Made by a program: the position numbers and the translations under genes. Shown here piece by piece: positions 1-9,994 of a stretch of DNA of 64,000 nt. The stretch spans positions 2,294,001 through 2,358,000 of the forward strand of contig MU008155.1 of assembly GCA_010909165.1 (NCBI GenBank), written 5' to 3'. Below the pieces are notes generated by a model. That model did not search any database and had not been told where the DNA came from. It saw only the letters and a program-made list of their open reading frames with translations. Within the stretch, counting starts at the first letter, position 1. Each line of letters begins with the position of its first letter. The DNA comes from Anthoceros angustus. Lineage: Eukaryota > Streptophyta > Anthocerotopsida > Anthocerotales > Anthocerotaceae.

Positions 1-747
1 ATTCAAGTGTGCAATTCCCTCATCGACATGTATGCCAAATGCGGAAGCCTGGGCGATGCTTGCAGAGTCTTCAACAAATCAGCAAAAACAGACACAGTAT
101 CTTGGAACTGCATGATTCAGGGATATGCAATGCATGGGTATGCACAAGGTGCCCTCCATCTGTTTCAGCAAATGCGACAGGAGGGCTTGCGGCCCAGCAA
201 AGTTACGTTCCTCTGTTTGCTCTCTGCCTGTAGCCATGCTGGCTTAGTTGATGACGGGCTCTGCTTGCTGCGATCCATGTTGACAGACTTTGGCATTGCC
301 CCAGAACTCGAGCACTACGTGTGCATAACAGATCTTCTTGGGCGATTTGGAAAGGTGGAGGAGGCCGAGGAGTTCGTCAACAGGCTTCCCATGCAACCCC
401 ATGTCGCATTATGGACTTCTTTGCTTGGAGCCTGCCGGACTCACAACAATGTAGAGCTTGGACGGCGTGCATTTGAGGCCATCTTGAACCTGAATCCAAC
501 CAATGTTGCCCCATATGTTCAGCTGTCAAACATCTACGAAGCTGCTGGCAGGCTGGATGAAAAAGCGGCTCTGGTGTCAGAAACTTTGAAGATTTGTGCA
601 CGAAAGGAACCTGGTCTGACCTGGATGGAGTGTGATGAACAAGTACATGTTTTTTCCGCAAATGATAGGCAGCACCCCGAGAGACAACAGGTTTACGTTG
701 AGGTGAAGAGATTAGTGGAGAAAATCGCAAAGCCGTCGAGTCTGTGA
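1..747 (+). CDS. PPR protein, PLS class with E domain (5' partial)
   Basis: The open frame runs in from the left edge, so the true start lies outside the window. About 249 residues remain. PPR proteins of this class bind single-stranded RNA in mitochondria or plastids, usually for C-to-U editing or RNA processing. The visible order is a PPR unit (SLIDMYAKCGSL), a following unit (TVSWNCMIQGYAMHG), an L-type unit (PSKVTFLCLLSACSHAGL), an S-type unit (ALWTSLLGACRTHNNVELG) and E1/E2-like repeats ending WMECDEQVHVFSANDRQHP. The frame stops soon after the E2-like region, so there is no DYW deaminase domain. An editing role would need a deaminase supplied by another protein. No intron is seen. The specific RNA target cannot be read from the sequence. 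Confidence 0.9.
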   Translation: MQVCNSLIDMYAKCGSLGDACRVFNKSAKTDTVSWNCMIQGYAMHGYAQGALHLFQQMRQEGLRPSKVTFLCLLSACSHAGLVDDGLCLLRSMLTDFGIAPELEHYVCITDLLGRFGKVEEAEEFVNRLPMQPHVALWTSLLGACRTHNNVELGRRAFEAILNLNPTNVAPYVQLSNIYEAAGRLDEKAALVSETLKICARKEPGLTWMECDEQVHVFSANDRQHPERQQVYVEVKRLVEKIAKPSSL

Positions 748-1138
748 ATCTGTATATATAGTACCAACTGGGCCCTCTTGTTGAACATTTAGAGCTCCCA
801 TTTGGCGAAACATAAGAATTTTGAAACCGTCATAATGTCATTGCTTGAAGAATGAGAACGAAATTTGCTGGTTTGGAAATGGTTATAGTGTCCTTGGTTG
901 ATAACAAATATGAGATTATCAGAGAATGAGATTAGCTGAGAGACATAAGAAAGCCTTCGAGTGACGTATTGGTAAAATAAAGTGGAAAGGTGAAAATTTA
1001 AAAGAAGGAAAAAAATTAATAGTAGTCGTGTTGCATGCGTCATGCAAATCTCTAATAGAAGGATTGCTGCAGCCACTAATGAAGAGCCGGCTAGAGAGGG
1101 CTCTTACAATAATAAAACAAACATACGTTGTTATAAAT
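748..1138. other. Intergenic, no gene seen
   Basis: AT-rich sequence after the PPR stop codon with only short shadow frames. No domain, RNA gene or clear repeat was recognised. Confidence 0.5.
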
Positions 1139-1326
1139 GTGTGTCCAAATGGACACACAAACGTCGTGATTAAGCATCGGTACTTAGATGGGGTGCCTAA
1201 AGGGAGTGGATGCCCTTGGTGCAAGTAGCTTAGGCACCCCATGGTACAAGTTGTTAAGTACCAAGTCCCATGACGGAAATCCATCCTTAGTGGACTTAAA
1301 TAAAATTCTTCTTCTTCTTCTTCTTA
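1139..1326 (+). repeat. TTC-tailed repeat family, copy 1
   Basis: About 190 bp that starts near a small hairpin (GTGTCC, AAAT, GGACAC) and ends TAAATAAAATTC followed by several TTC units. Its inverse complement, with the same tail, occurs at 2842-3044, and a diverged direct copy at 3045-3210. The tail alone recurs at 43154-43200. A short element ending in a simple repeat is typical of SINE or other LINE-mobilised elements. I did not find a convincing Pol III box pair, so the class is open. Confidence 0.6.
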
Positions 1327-1608
1327 GTGAGGATTCTTAGTGATCAGTGGTTTCTAAGAACCCTGAGTTAACTGCCTAGTTGAGGCGAGCCGACGGGATA
1401 TAGAAGTATTAGAGCAAAGGATATAGAAGGGACGGGATATGGAAGTGTTAGAGCAAAGGATATAGAAGGCTTAGAGCAAGGGCTTTGAGTTTAGGAACAT
1501 TCAGTTCATGTGTGCTGCAAGCCTTGTGTTGAGATAGTTGTGGAGAGCCTAGCTAGTGAGCTTGTCCTTGAGTCAAGGGGAGTAGCAAATTAGGCATAGA
1601 TAGCCAGA

Positions 1609-1740
1609 CTCAAGTGTGTATTTCTAGGAATAAAAAGCATCACCTCCTGAGGCTCAAGTGTGTATTTCTAGGAATAAAGAACAGCACCTTCTCATACTCA
1701 AGTGTGTATTTCTAGGAATAAAGAGCACCACCTCAAGGAG
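1609..1740. repeat. 44-bp tandem repeat, three units
   Basis: Three head-to-tail units begin with CTCAAGTGTGTATTTCTAGG at 1609, 1653 and 1697, an exact 44-bp spacing. Each carries the core AGGAATAAA and a CACCTCC-like end. The units differ at only a few positions, so the array is young or homogenised. The stretches on either side (1327-1608 and 1741-2549) hold no gene I can support. Confidence 0.85.
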
Positions 1741-2549
1741 GTGACCTACGAGTCGTCAATTGACGGCGGGCTACTCGGAGCCTAGTGTTGCGTCGTGAAG
1801 TAGTTGAGAGCGTTGAAAATTGTGCAAGTCTTTACGTGGTGTGAATTGGCGATATCCTAGACCGTTAGGAAGCCAGCACTTGCCACTTCCGTACTGACTG
1901 CGTAATGAGGGCGTTACTCCTTGGGTGTATGAATCTGTATTAGCAATACATAGTACGTTTGGGCCTCTTGTATACCAAAACATGAACATGAAAGACGGAA
2001 GTGCTTGATTGAGATGGTAAAGTGATTCGCTCCACATACCTTTGCTACTGGCATTTTGTTTGCTAAAATAACCAACAATCTCAAATCAAGACTTGGATTT
2101 GAATTTCAGAATGTAAATAATTTAAAATAATAATAAATTTAATTTTACCGAACAGTTTTGGCTCGCAGAACAAGTTTCATCTGCCTACAAGGAAGCCCAA
2201 TGACATCAAGTTGCATTTGTCCACTAGGGAGCCCAATGACATCGTTTGATGGATTAATATGCTATCTCTAAAAGACATGGAAACATTTGCTTGACAACAT
2301 GCAATATTGAAACCATGAAGACATGAACGTGGGCTTAACAATATTCAACATTAAAACCATCAAAACCAAGAAAGTGTGCCTTGCTTGATAGTGAGGCCTC
2401 CGAAATGAACATGTGCTTCGAAGAGCTCGGGCTCCCTTCTTACTACGTAGCAAGAATGGGACTCCCTTCTTGTTGACGGAGGGCGACGGGAAGGCAGGCC
2501 GGTCAGATGCATGACTGCAAAAGACAATGGCAGAGACAATTGCACATGC

Positions 2550-2627
2550 GCCAGAGGGAGGACTTGAACCTCCTACCCTGTGATTATGGGCCGACATAGG
2601 TACTCTTGCCACCTGAGCTACTCAAGC
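2550..2627 (-). other. tRNA-like sequence with Pol III A and B boxes
   Basis: Read on the minus strand, a 7-bp acceptor helix GCTTGAG/CTCTGGC forms with one mismatch. It is followed by TA, a D arm GCTC...GAGT, and a T arm GGAGG-TTCAAGT-CCTCC. The A box (TAGCTCAGGTGG) and B box (GGTTCAAGTCC) fit the consensus well. The anticodon arm does not form a proper 5-bp stem, and there are a few extra bases between the D and anticodon arms. It is therefore probably a decayed tRNA gene or the tRNA-derived head of a SINE rather than a working tRNA. Confidence 0.5.
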
Positions 2628-2841
2628 CACATTCCTATTAAAAATATAAGTTATTCTCCTTAAGTGCCAATGTGGGTCATGGGATCCCAATGCAGCCCTT
2701 GTGTAAACCGAAGTGGTGCTAGGTATCAAAGTTGAATAGGTATTGTATGAGCGGACTTCTTGGAGTTAACGTGTGTCCAAAATGGCTTAGGCTTAAAAAA
2801 CACACATTTATAAAAACAACACTACTAAGCATCTTGGCTTA

Positions 2842-3044
2842 GAAGAAGAAGAAGAAGAATTTTATTTGAGTCCACTAAGGACGGATTTCCATCATGGTAC
2901 TTGGTACTTAACAACTTGTACCATGGTGTGCCTAAGCTACTTGCACCAAGGGCATCCACTCCCTTTAGGCACCCCACCTAAGTACCGATCCAAGCTCAGG
3001 ATGCTTAATCATGGCGTTCTTACAAATGTGTGTCCATTTGGCCT
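2842..3044 (-). repeat. Foldback element, left arm (TTC-tailed repeat, inverted copy)
   Basis: This is the reverse complement of the repeat at 1139-1326, beginning with GAA units and GAATTTTATTTGAGTCC. It meets the right arm at a perfect 30-nt palindrome (3030-3059, centre CCTAGG). The two arms together make a hairpin-capable structure of about 370 bp. Confidence 0.7.
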
Positions 3045-3210
3045 AGGCCAAATGGACACTTAGATGAAGTGGCTAGAGGGAGTGGATGCCCTTGGTGAAA
3101 TTAGATTAATCACACCATTGGTACAACTTATACCAAGTCACTAAGTACCCGGTCCCCCGACTGAAAAATTTTGTCCAAAGTGAACTAATAGACTTCTTCT
3201 TCTTCTATTA
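3045..3210 (+). repeat. Foldback element, right arm (TTC-tailed repeat, diverged copy)
   Basis: A direct-orientation, diverged copy of the same repeat. It shares the block GGGAGTGGATGCCCTTGGTG and again ends in TTCTTCTTCTTC. It is clearly more diverged from copy 1 than the left arm is, so the two arms may not come from one simple inverted duplication. Confidence 0.6.
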
Positions 3211-3441
3211 GCTATGCTGATTTCGAGTGAGCCCGCACATATATTGGCTTTGTTATTGTGGTACAATGCGGATCCCCGGTATGGATGTACATAGGTGGGC
3301 TACGGATAGATCTGTCGGGCTTTTCACTTTGTACCACATGTGTACGTATGTCTACGAGTAAGCCCTGGAATCTACACTGCCACCTGTCAAGAAAATTAAT
3401 CACCCATTGGTGCGTAATTGGCCGAATGAAAACGTGGGTGC

Positions 3442-5679
3442 ATGTCGACACGGTGCACATCTGGAGCCTGTTCTCTTCCGGATGAGCGAGCCTGGATCGC
3501 GGGACGCGCTGCAGTGGGTTCAGTGCGAGGATCTGTTTTGAGCAGGAGGAAGGGCGAAGCGGAGAAAGAACCTGTATGCAGAGATGGAATTGCGAGATCC
3601 ATCTTGAGGTTCGGACTGGTTTTTAAGGGCGGGGAAAGCACTGGGATGCCGGTGGTCACAGGACCACCTTATCGTATGTTCTGCGGTGGATTTCATCTGA
3701 GCATGCAGGGATTTTCTAAGCGGCGTCGTGTTGGCACACCTCAAAATATGGCTGGAGTTTCAGAGGCTGGATTGAACGGAGTTGAGAAGGCGAAGGAGGC
3801 GGTATCTCCCAGACGTTTTCTGTACAACGATCTTAGCACGGCTGATGTGGTGCTGCATTTGGTTTTGCAACAGTCCTCTGAGCCGAATGGTGAGTGGTAC
3901 GTTCATGTCGGTAGGCCTGGAAAGAGAGAGTGTAGACGGCAAGGGTTTTTCTCGACATGGTCTGAAGCTTGTAATTCCATCTCGTGCAATGGGTAGATTA
4001 CGTATGCCGTGAGGAACCCTTCCATAATTTGAAGGGAGAGTCGTTGCTGACGGATTCCGTGTTGCCTGTCTGAGCAGGGGGTGGTGCAGATGAAGAAGAG
4101 TGCAGAATTGCGTGTCCGAACTATGAGCGGATTGGAGGAGAGGGACCAAGGTTTTCGGAGGTACCAGATGAGTTCACTTCGGGTTGCGAACAATCGATGA
4201 ATCCAAAAGACGGTGAAAGGGAAGCTTATGAGATGAAGCTGTATTTGCACGAGTCGGTGCTCGTTCAGTGTCGGTATTTCGCTGCCCGACTGTCTGGACG
4301 GTGGCAGGATGGAGTCGATATTGTTATGGACAGCGGCAAGAGACCAAGGGATAAGAAGCTGGCTGACATAACTCTGACTGTTGCTCCTTCATTTGGAATG
4401 CGGGCTTATGAAACCACGCTTCAGCTTCTTTATGCTAAAGATTTCCCAGCTGTTATTGATAATGTCCAGGTGGCCCTTTCTATCCTGCCCGTTGCAGCAG
4501 AACTTCTTTTTGATGAGTGCATCAACGCTTGTGTCAGATATCTGGAGGCTGTGCCCTGGACAAGTGAAGAGGAGCAACAGATTGTGCAAGTTGTGACGTT
4601 CCTGCAGCTTGAACAGTCTGCTGAGGTGCTTGCAAGATTAAATCCTGTGAAAGAGACTGCTTTGGAGGATATGCTTTACGGCATGGTGTACTCTGCGACA
4701 CACCAGAATGTTACATGTGTGAAGGGGTTTGTGGCTAAGATGCTTAATACATATGCATCTCGGGAGACAGTTGGAAGGGTGCTGGATAAAGCTTTTGCAA
4801 GTAGCTTGAAAACTGTAAAGGAGTCCGTTGAAGAGTATTCCAGTCCTAATGTACGAGGTCGGCATGATGAGATTGAGGCACTGCAGCGGCAGAATTTGCG
4901 TATTGCAGATGCTTGTGCCCGGCAGTTGTTGTGGCTGGTGGAGCGGATGCTTGAGCTCAAAGTTGCTTCGAACGCAGTAAGACTTCACGTAGAAACCTAT
5001 GGCCACATATTATGCTGACTGGCTGACAACCCTATGCACTGCTCCTTAAGATGATTGTTCTGCCACGCAGTTTCATGTTCGTCCTGCAGTCCAAAGTAGC
5101 TTCCGGTTTTGTTTCAGGTTACTCAATGGAGTGAGCTAGGATCTTTCACTGCAAATTTGGAGCGTGCCTTCAGTGAGGATGCAGTCCGCATTGCACCTGG
5201 ATTGCCGAGCTCAGTATTGAGGTGCACATGCCGGCTTGCTAATGCTGTGGCAACTGGTTCTATCCTGGCATCCCGTGAGGTTGTTACCCCGCACCCTGTG
5301 TGCGTGCCAGTAATATTTGCTAAAGCGGAGCGTCCATGTTCTCAGAACATTGCATCCTTTTGAATGTTTGCAGGTTCGACGGAACCTTGTGAAAGGCTGG
5401 CTACCAGTTCTTATAGTGTCACGAGACAATGCTAAAATGGAGATCAAGCTGAGTGCAAAATGGTCTGAGCTGCTGGAGCTTGAGGAGGTTTTCCTGCGCA
5501 TTATTTTAACTCTGCCGATGGCCGACTCCCAGGAGCTACTCCAACAGTGCCTAAGTTTTGCCACTCGCTCTTTGGAGGACTGTCCAAACCTAGTTACAGC
5601 TTTCAACACTTGGTTCCGTCGAGCAGGTGGGCAACCTGTAACCAACGCTGAACCGATGAAGCAGCCCGGCAGTGGCTAA
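3442..5679 (+). CDS. BTB/POZ domain protein, plant At1g63850-like type
   Basis: I propose four exons: 3442-3910, 4078-4976, 5118-5279 and 5374-5679. All junctions are GT-AG and phase-consistent and give 611 residues. The BTB/POZ fold begins at TADVVLHLVLQ near residue 135 and continues across the first intron to LHESVLVQCRYFAARLSGRW, the characteristic core of this plant family. The C-terminal part (WLPVLIVS, then LEEVFLRIILTLPMADSQE and CPNLVTAFNTWFRR) also matches the family's conserved tail. BTB domains mediate dimerisation and usually adapt substrates to CUL3 ubiquitin ligases; that role is inferred for this member. The start is uncertain: a later in-frame ATG at 3646 would remove 68 poorly conserved residues. 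No neighbour relationship is evident. Confidence 0.85.
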
Positions 5680-6478
5680 GGTGGGTATACTCACCAAGTA
5701 GTCAAAATGACTTCTGAAGATAACTTAGAGGTTTCCTATCCAGCCGAGTGCCTGTTTCCTGTCTACTCTTACCACCTGAGGAGCAAGTAGTGCTGTGACA
5801 GGTCACGCCACAGCGCTCACTGTATGTAAGCATCTCGGACTACGTCCAACTGTTGATAGGCGCGGAAATTGCGCAATAGTGTGGATAATCGGATACTGGC
5901 ATTTAGAGGTAAAAGAGCTGAAAGGTCTGAAAAACAATTTATGGGACATATATTGTTTAACCTCGTCAGTTCACATAGGTCCACCAACAGCTTCCTTCCC
6001 AAGTCCTTCCTGAAAGTGTTGTCGTTTCACTCTCATGGCTAAATGACAAGAGAGACGTGCAACGGCGGACGCGGGAAAAGCCAAGAACTTTGAGGGCCAC
6101 GGGAGGACAGAAGGTGATGGCTTCCTGCCTGCATGGTGATGTAGCGAGGCTTACCGAGCATAAGATGTGTCGCCGAGTGTGGCGTAATCCAGTTTCCTGC
6201 ACTGAACCTGGCTTAACGGACACTGAAGGGGAGAAGACTCTGATGATCGCTGCACCGTGAATCCAATATATTTGCCCGGCCCACCGTCACTCATGCTGTG
6301 GTTTAATCACAAGCTTCCGTCAAGTTTGTGAGACGCCGGTCCTCAGGTGGCCGGGCCTACAGCTGGCTGCCGCTCTCTCTGGTTGCCTACATCTCTGCCG
6401 TCCCCTGGTAGCGAGCAGCCACATACATAAGCACCAAATTACCCCTGTGATGAGACAGCAAGTACCAAACAATCCGAC
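5680..6478. other. Intergenic, probable promoter region of the next gene
   Basis: Only short frames with no recognisable domain, for example 6057-6260. The last part lies directly upstream of the DUF3455 start codon, but I see no unambiguous TATA box. Confidence 0.4.
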
Positions 6479-7820
6479 ATGGCTCTCTCCCGCCTCCTGC
6501 AATTGGCACTTGTAGCGGCCCTGGCGTGCGTGGCTGCTGCGGCTAAGCCAGCAGCCACTCCACCTGATGTCTCGGTTCCTCCAGGAAACAGGTCAGGATT
6601 CCTCCCACCTCCGATGCAAAATGCAGGGCCTGCCAGATGATTGAATGCAAGCCGCTCACAATTGCAGTGGTAACGGGGCTTGGACTGGTGGATGCATATG
6701 CAGCATTCTTGCAGATCGAATTTTAGGCGTGGGAGTTCAGATTTACAAGTGCGTGGCTGATCCCGCCTCAGGAGCACCGTCATGGACTCTGGACAAGGCC
6801 CGCGCTAAGCTGTACGACATGAACGCAGTCCACATTGGAAATCACTTCTTCCTGCCTGAAGCCGACGGCAACGGAGGCCGCCCGACCTGGAGCCTCTTCT
6901 CGTCTCCCAAGAAGAAGACCGTCAGCAGCACCGTCACGGGTATGCCGTTGTTTGTATGTCACAGAAGCCTTTCAAGCATTTCACGAACTCCATGAAATGT
7001 TGCATGGAAGCTAATAATCCAATTGCGCTAGGGCTGCAGGCGAAGTCGTAGGTTCAGTCCCGTCCTCAAACCCCGCGGACGTGAGCAGCCTGCTGCTTCA
7101 GGCCACGTCTCATTCCGGAGAGGGTCCCCTGTCCTTGGCCTCCTACGTCACCAGGACGGGAGTGGCAGGAGGCGCCGCGCCGCCCGCCTCCGCCTGCAGG
7201 AGGCCGGGCGACATCCGGCCAATTCCCTACTCCGCAGTCTACACCGTCTTCTCGCAGGACACGGAGGTCCCAGCATCGGCCGTCCCCGACGCCATAGCCG
7301 CCCCGGCGGGCCTGGCGCCAGCCGCCAGCTTCTTCGGCACAGGATTCCAGCGGTACAGGTACAACGGCTCCGACTGGAACTTCTTCAACGCGTCCGCGCA
7401 GCTGAGCTATCTCCCGGGGTCGCAGGTGGTGGGCGTCCACTACCTCCTCCCGCACAGGGACGCTGCCGGAGGCCAGCCCTCCTGGCAAACCTTCTTCCCG
7501 GAGCCCAGTCTGGTGACCGCCAAACTTGTGACCAGCGTTTCTGTCAGCAAGGACAGCGTCAACTGGTTGCTTCTGGAGGTCACCAGTACCACGCCGTAAG
7601 CCTGCCTGCCTTAAGCTTCTCGTGATTTGCTGCGCTCTTTGAATTCATGAATCCAGCCTCACCCGCTGCTCGGTCCAGAGGCGATGCGGCCGTGCGGAAC
7701 GTGCAGCGCTTGTCCACCAGAGCAGGACTTCCCCCCACGGCAACCCCTGATGACAAAGAGGGCGATTTGTTTGATTCCACCTACTCCGCTATCTACTGGC
7801 TTTACGCGCCAAGCACCTGA
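6479..7820 (+). CDS. Secreted protein with two DUF3455 domains
   Basis: Four exons (6479-6591, 6704-6939, 7040-7595, 7679-7820) give 348 residues, and every intron phase agrees. The N-terminus MALSRLLQLALVAALACVAA is a clear signal peptide, so the protein probably enters the secretory pathway. Domain 1 has the DUF3455 signatures GVGVQIYKC, a Trp-containing LYD segment, HIGNHFF, PTW and YVTRTG..PP..C. Domain 2 repeats the order: FQRYRYNGSDW, VGVHYLLP, QPSWQTF, WLLLEVTS and VQRLSTRAGLPPT, ending SAIYWLYAPST. DUF3455 has no established biochemical function, so none is assigned. Most members I know of have one domain, so the tandem pair points to an internal duplication. A broken relative lies at 24224-24651. 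Confidence 0.85.
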
Positions 7821-8427
7821 GCATTGAATCGTGATAGCCTGCAACCATCCAGTCTGTTTTTGTGCCAAAGTATGAGCAAAGCCGATGGTACCATACCATT
7901 GTTTGTCTCATTATTTTTTGTAGTGAATTCGGAGATTTTATCTAGAGATTTCAAAGTGTACAGCCCAGTCCGCACTGAGTTTCTGCTCTCTTCTGCAAAA
8001 TAACCCACAAAAATAACCCACAAAAATTAAAACTCGTTTATTTTCTTAGGTTTAAAAACCTTAAAATTTTAAACAGAGTTAGCTAAAACTCACAGTTGGC
8101 ATCTTCAACCAAACAACTTTAAAAACAGGTTGAAATCTTCGGCTAAAAGCATAAAACTAATACCTTACTCCGAAAATCTCCCAAATAAATTAAAAACTCT
8201 CACCTTCACCTAAAATAAGTGGTTATAAGAGAACATAAAGGTGATACCTCCCTCCTTGCAAGGTGAGGCCTTCCTGCTTGCAAGCATCGGCGGCACCAGT
8301 GATAAGTAGGCCCTTTCCTATCTCGGACGGCGACATCTTGGGGGTGGTTGGGGTTATAGGGTAGATTAGTGCGAGGCATGCTTGGTGCCCTGTCGTGGAT
8401 TGTCCCCTTTCGCCTCGGGGTAGATGG
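7821..8427. other. Intergenic, no gene seen
   Basis: AT-rich sequence between the DUF3455 gene and the Copia element. No domain-bearing frame, RNA gene or repeat was recognised. Confidence 0.4.
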
Positions 8428-8548
8428 GATTTCCCATCTCGTTCCTTTTATAGAGTCTCCACATTCCCTTGCATTGCAAGACAATGCAAGAGATTTCCCA
8501 TCTCATTCCTTTTATAAAGTCTCCACAGTCCCTTGCACTGCAAGAGTC
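8428..8548. repeat. 64-bp tandem duplication upstream of the Copia 5' LTR remnant
   Basis: Two units beginning GATTTCCCATCTC start at 8428 and 8492, 64 bp apart, and both contain TTCCTTTTATA and CCCTTGCA. TTTTATA could be a promoter-like element of a rearranged LTR. The 3' LTR at 24026-24221 does not carry this sequence, so this is either host DNA or a diverged 5' LTR. Confidence 0.7.
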
Positions 8549-8585
8549 AACGGCTGTAATCAATCGAATACACTCAATGAAAATA

Positions 8586-8707
8586 AGAGCAACCTAAATC
8601 TTTTCCATGTTATCAGAGCAATCTAAATCTTTTCCAAGGTATCAGAGCAATCTAAATCTTTTCCATGGTATGAGAGCAATCTAAATCTTTTCCATGGTAT
8701 TAGAGCA
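8586..8707 (+). repeat. 29-bp tandem repeat across the LTR/PBS junction
   Basis: AGAGC occurs at 8586, 8615, 8644, 8673 and 8702, exactly 29 bp apart. Each unit contains the LTR end (CTAAATCTTTTCCA) followed by a primer-binding-site variant (TGTTATCAGAGC, AGGTATCAGAGC, TGGTATGAGAGC, TGGTATTAGAGC). The LTR terminus and PBS have thus been multiplied together four times. Confidence 0.85.
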
Positions 8708-9233
8708 CGAGTAATCATGCTCCTCGATGGACTCCTCCTCAGCCCGTTCCCAGCCTCATAATTGAAACCTCTGGCAATCGGCCATGGCTCGGAACAGGAA
8801 TAGAGGAGCCCAACAAAAGGAGGGGCCAACCCTAATCCCAGCACATGAGGGATATAGGCACCCGGGCCCTCAACTCCTTGCGGATGCTGCAAGCCACCAC
8901 AATTTCTGCTGTCAGTATGGGACGGCAAGAAGAACTAAAGAGCAGCACCCACGAAGAAGGAGAAACCAATTCTCAGAATAACAAATCCTTCCAGATTCCC
9001 AGACTCGGAGAATTGCTCGCTAAGAAAGCTTCACCAGATTGAGAATAAGCTTCACACGGAAACCCGCCTCTTGAGAACTTTCGTGGGGCCGACATTGTAA
9101 TCCGAGATGTGGGGGCCTTGACCGAGGCGCACACCGACCTGGTAAACCTAATTGAGCGTCTTCTGCTTTCCCAACACGCACAACAGCAAGACCAGCCCGC
9201 AAGGGCTGCCTAAGCGCACAACCTCCCACCAAG

Positions 9234-9994
9234 ATGTCAGTAGCAGGAGGTGTTGGCGGCGGGGGAGCCGCTGGTGGTAGTGGTGCCCCTGGTGGTGGTC
9301 GTGCGGCCGAAAACCCCAATACATACTATGCCAGCCAACGCATTGAGATAAAAGAAAAAGATAGGTTCATGGGTACAGACTACGATGTCTGGGTCACCCA
9401 GATGAAGGGACATCTTGAAGATGCAGACTTGTGGACAATAGTCGACAGGTCAGTACCTTGCCCTGCCTCTGGAACTGCAACCTTTGACCAATGGAGAGGT
9501 CCGACAGGAGAGCCAGAAATCTGCTCATCGCTGGACTCGACAAAGACATGGTACATCGTACCTTCGGCGCTACATCTGCTCAAGCCATCTGGGAGAGATT
9601 CAACCAGATGTACGATGCTACTGATGTGCAACACGTTGCCGCTGCCACAAGGAATTTTCACATGCTCAAATATAGAGATGGTGAAAGTATCCACGCACAC
9701 ATTAGTACCTTCCGCACACTCAGAGCAAGACTCGCCTCCTGCAGGACAACCCTTACAGAGGCTCAGGCGGCCATAGCCCTCCTGATGACCCTACCCGCAA
9801 GCTGGCATACCTTCGTTTCAACGCAAAATGGCCTCATCAAACAATCCGTCCAGGCTAAGAAGATGAACCTAGGGGAAGTAATGACCCTCTCAGAGGTCAT
9901 TGCTGCCCTTATGGAGGAGGATTCCACAAGGGTTTCTTCCAAACACATCTCGCCTGCGCAAGCACTATTCACCCACAGGCCCGGACAAAGATAG
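9234..9994 (+). pseudogene. Copia gag (UBN2-type), frameshifted
   Basis: The N-terminal part (about 9234-9495) is Gly-rich and then contains FMGTDYDVWVTQMKGHLED. After a frameshift near 9490 the frame at 9491-9994 continues with LDKDMVHRTFGATSAQAIWE and TLPASWHTFVSTQ, the plant Copia gag core that packages element RNA. A degenerate zinc knuckle (NWCRKLGHYEREY, last Cys changed to Tyr) lies near 10070-10115. The later portion is duplicated at 11122 onward. Confidence 0.8.

Noticed and set aside
3212-4250. Minus-strand frames over BTB exon 1
   Set aside because: The plus-strand exon carries the BTB motif and joins in phase; the reverse frames are shadows.
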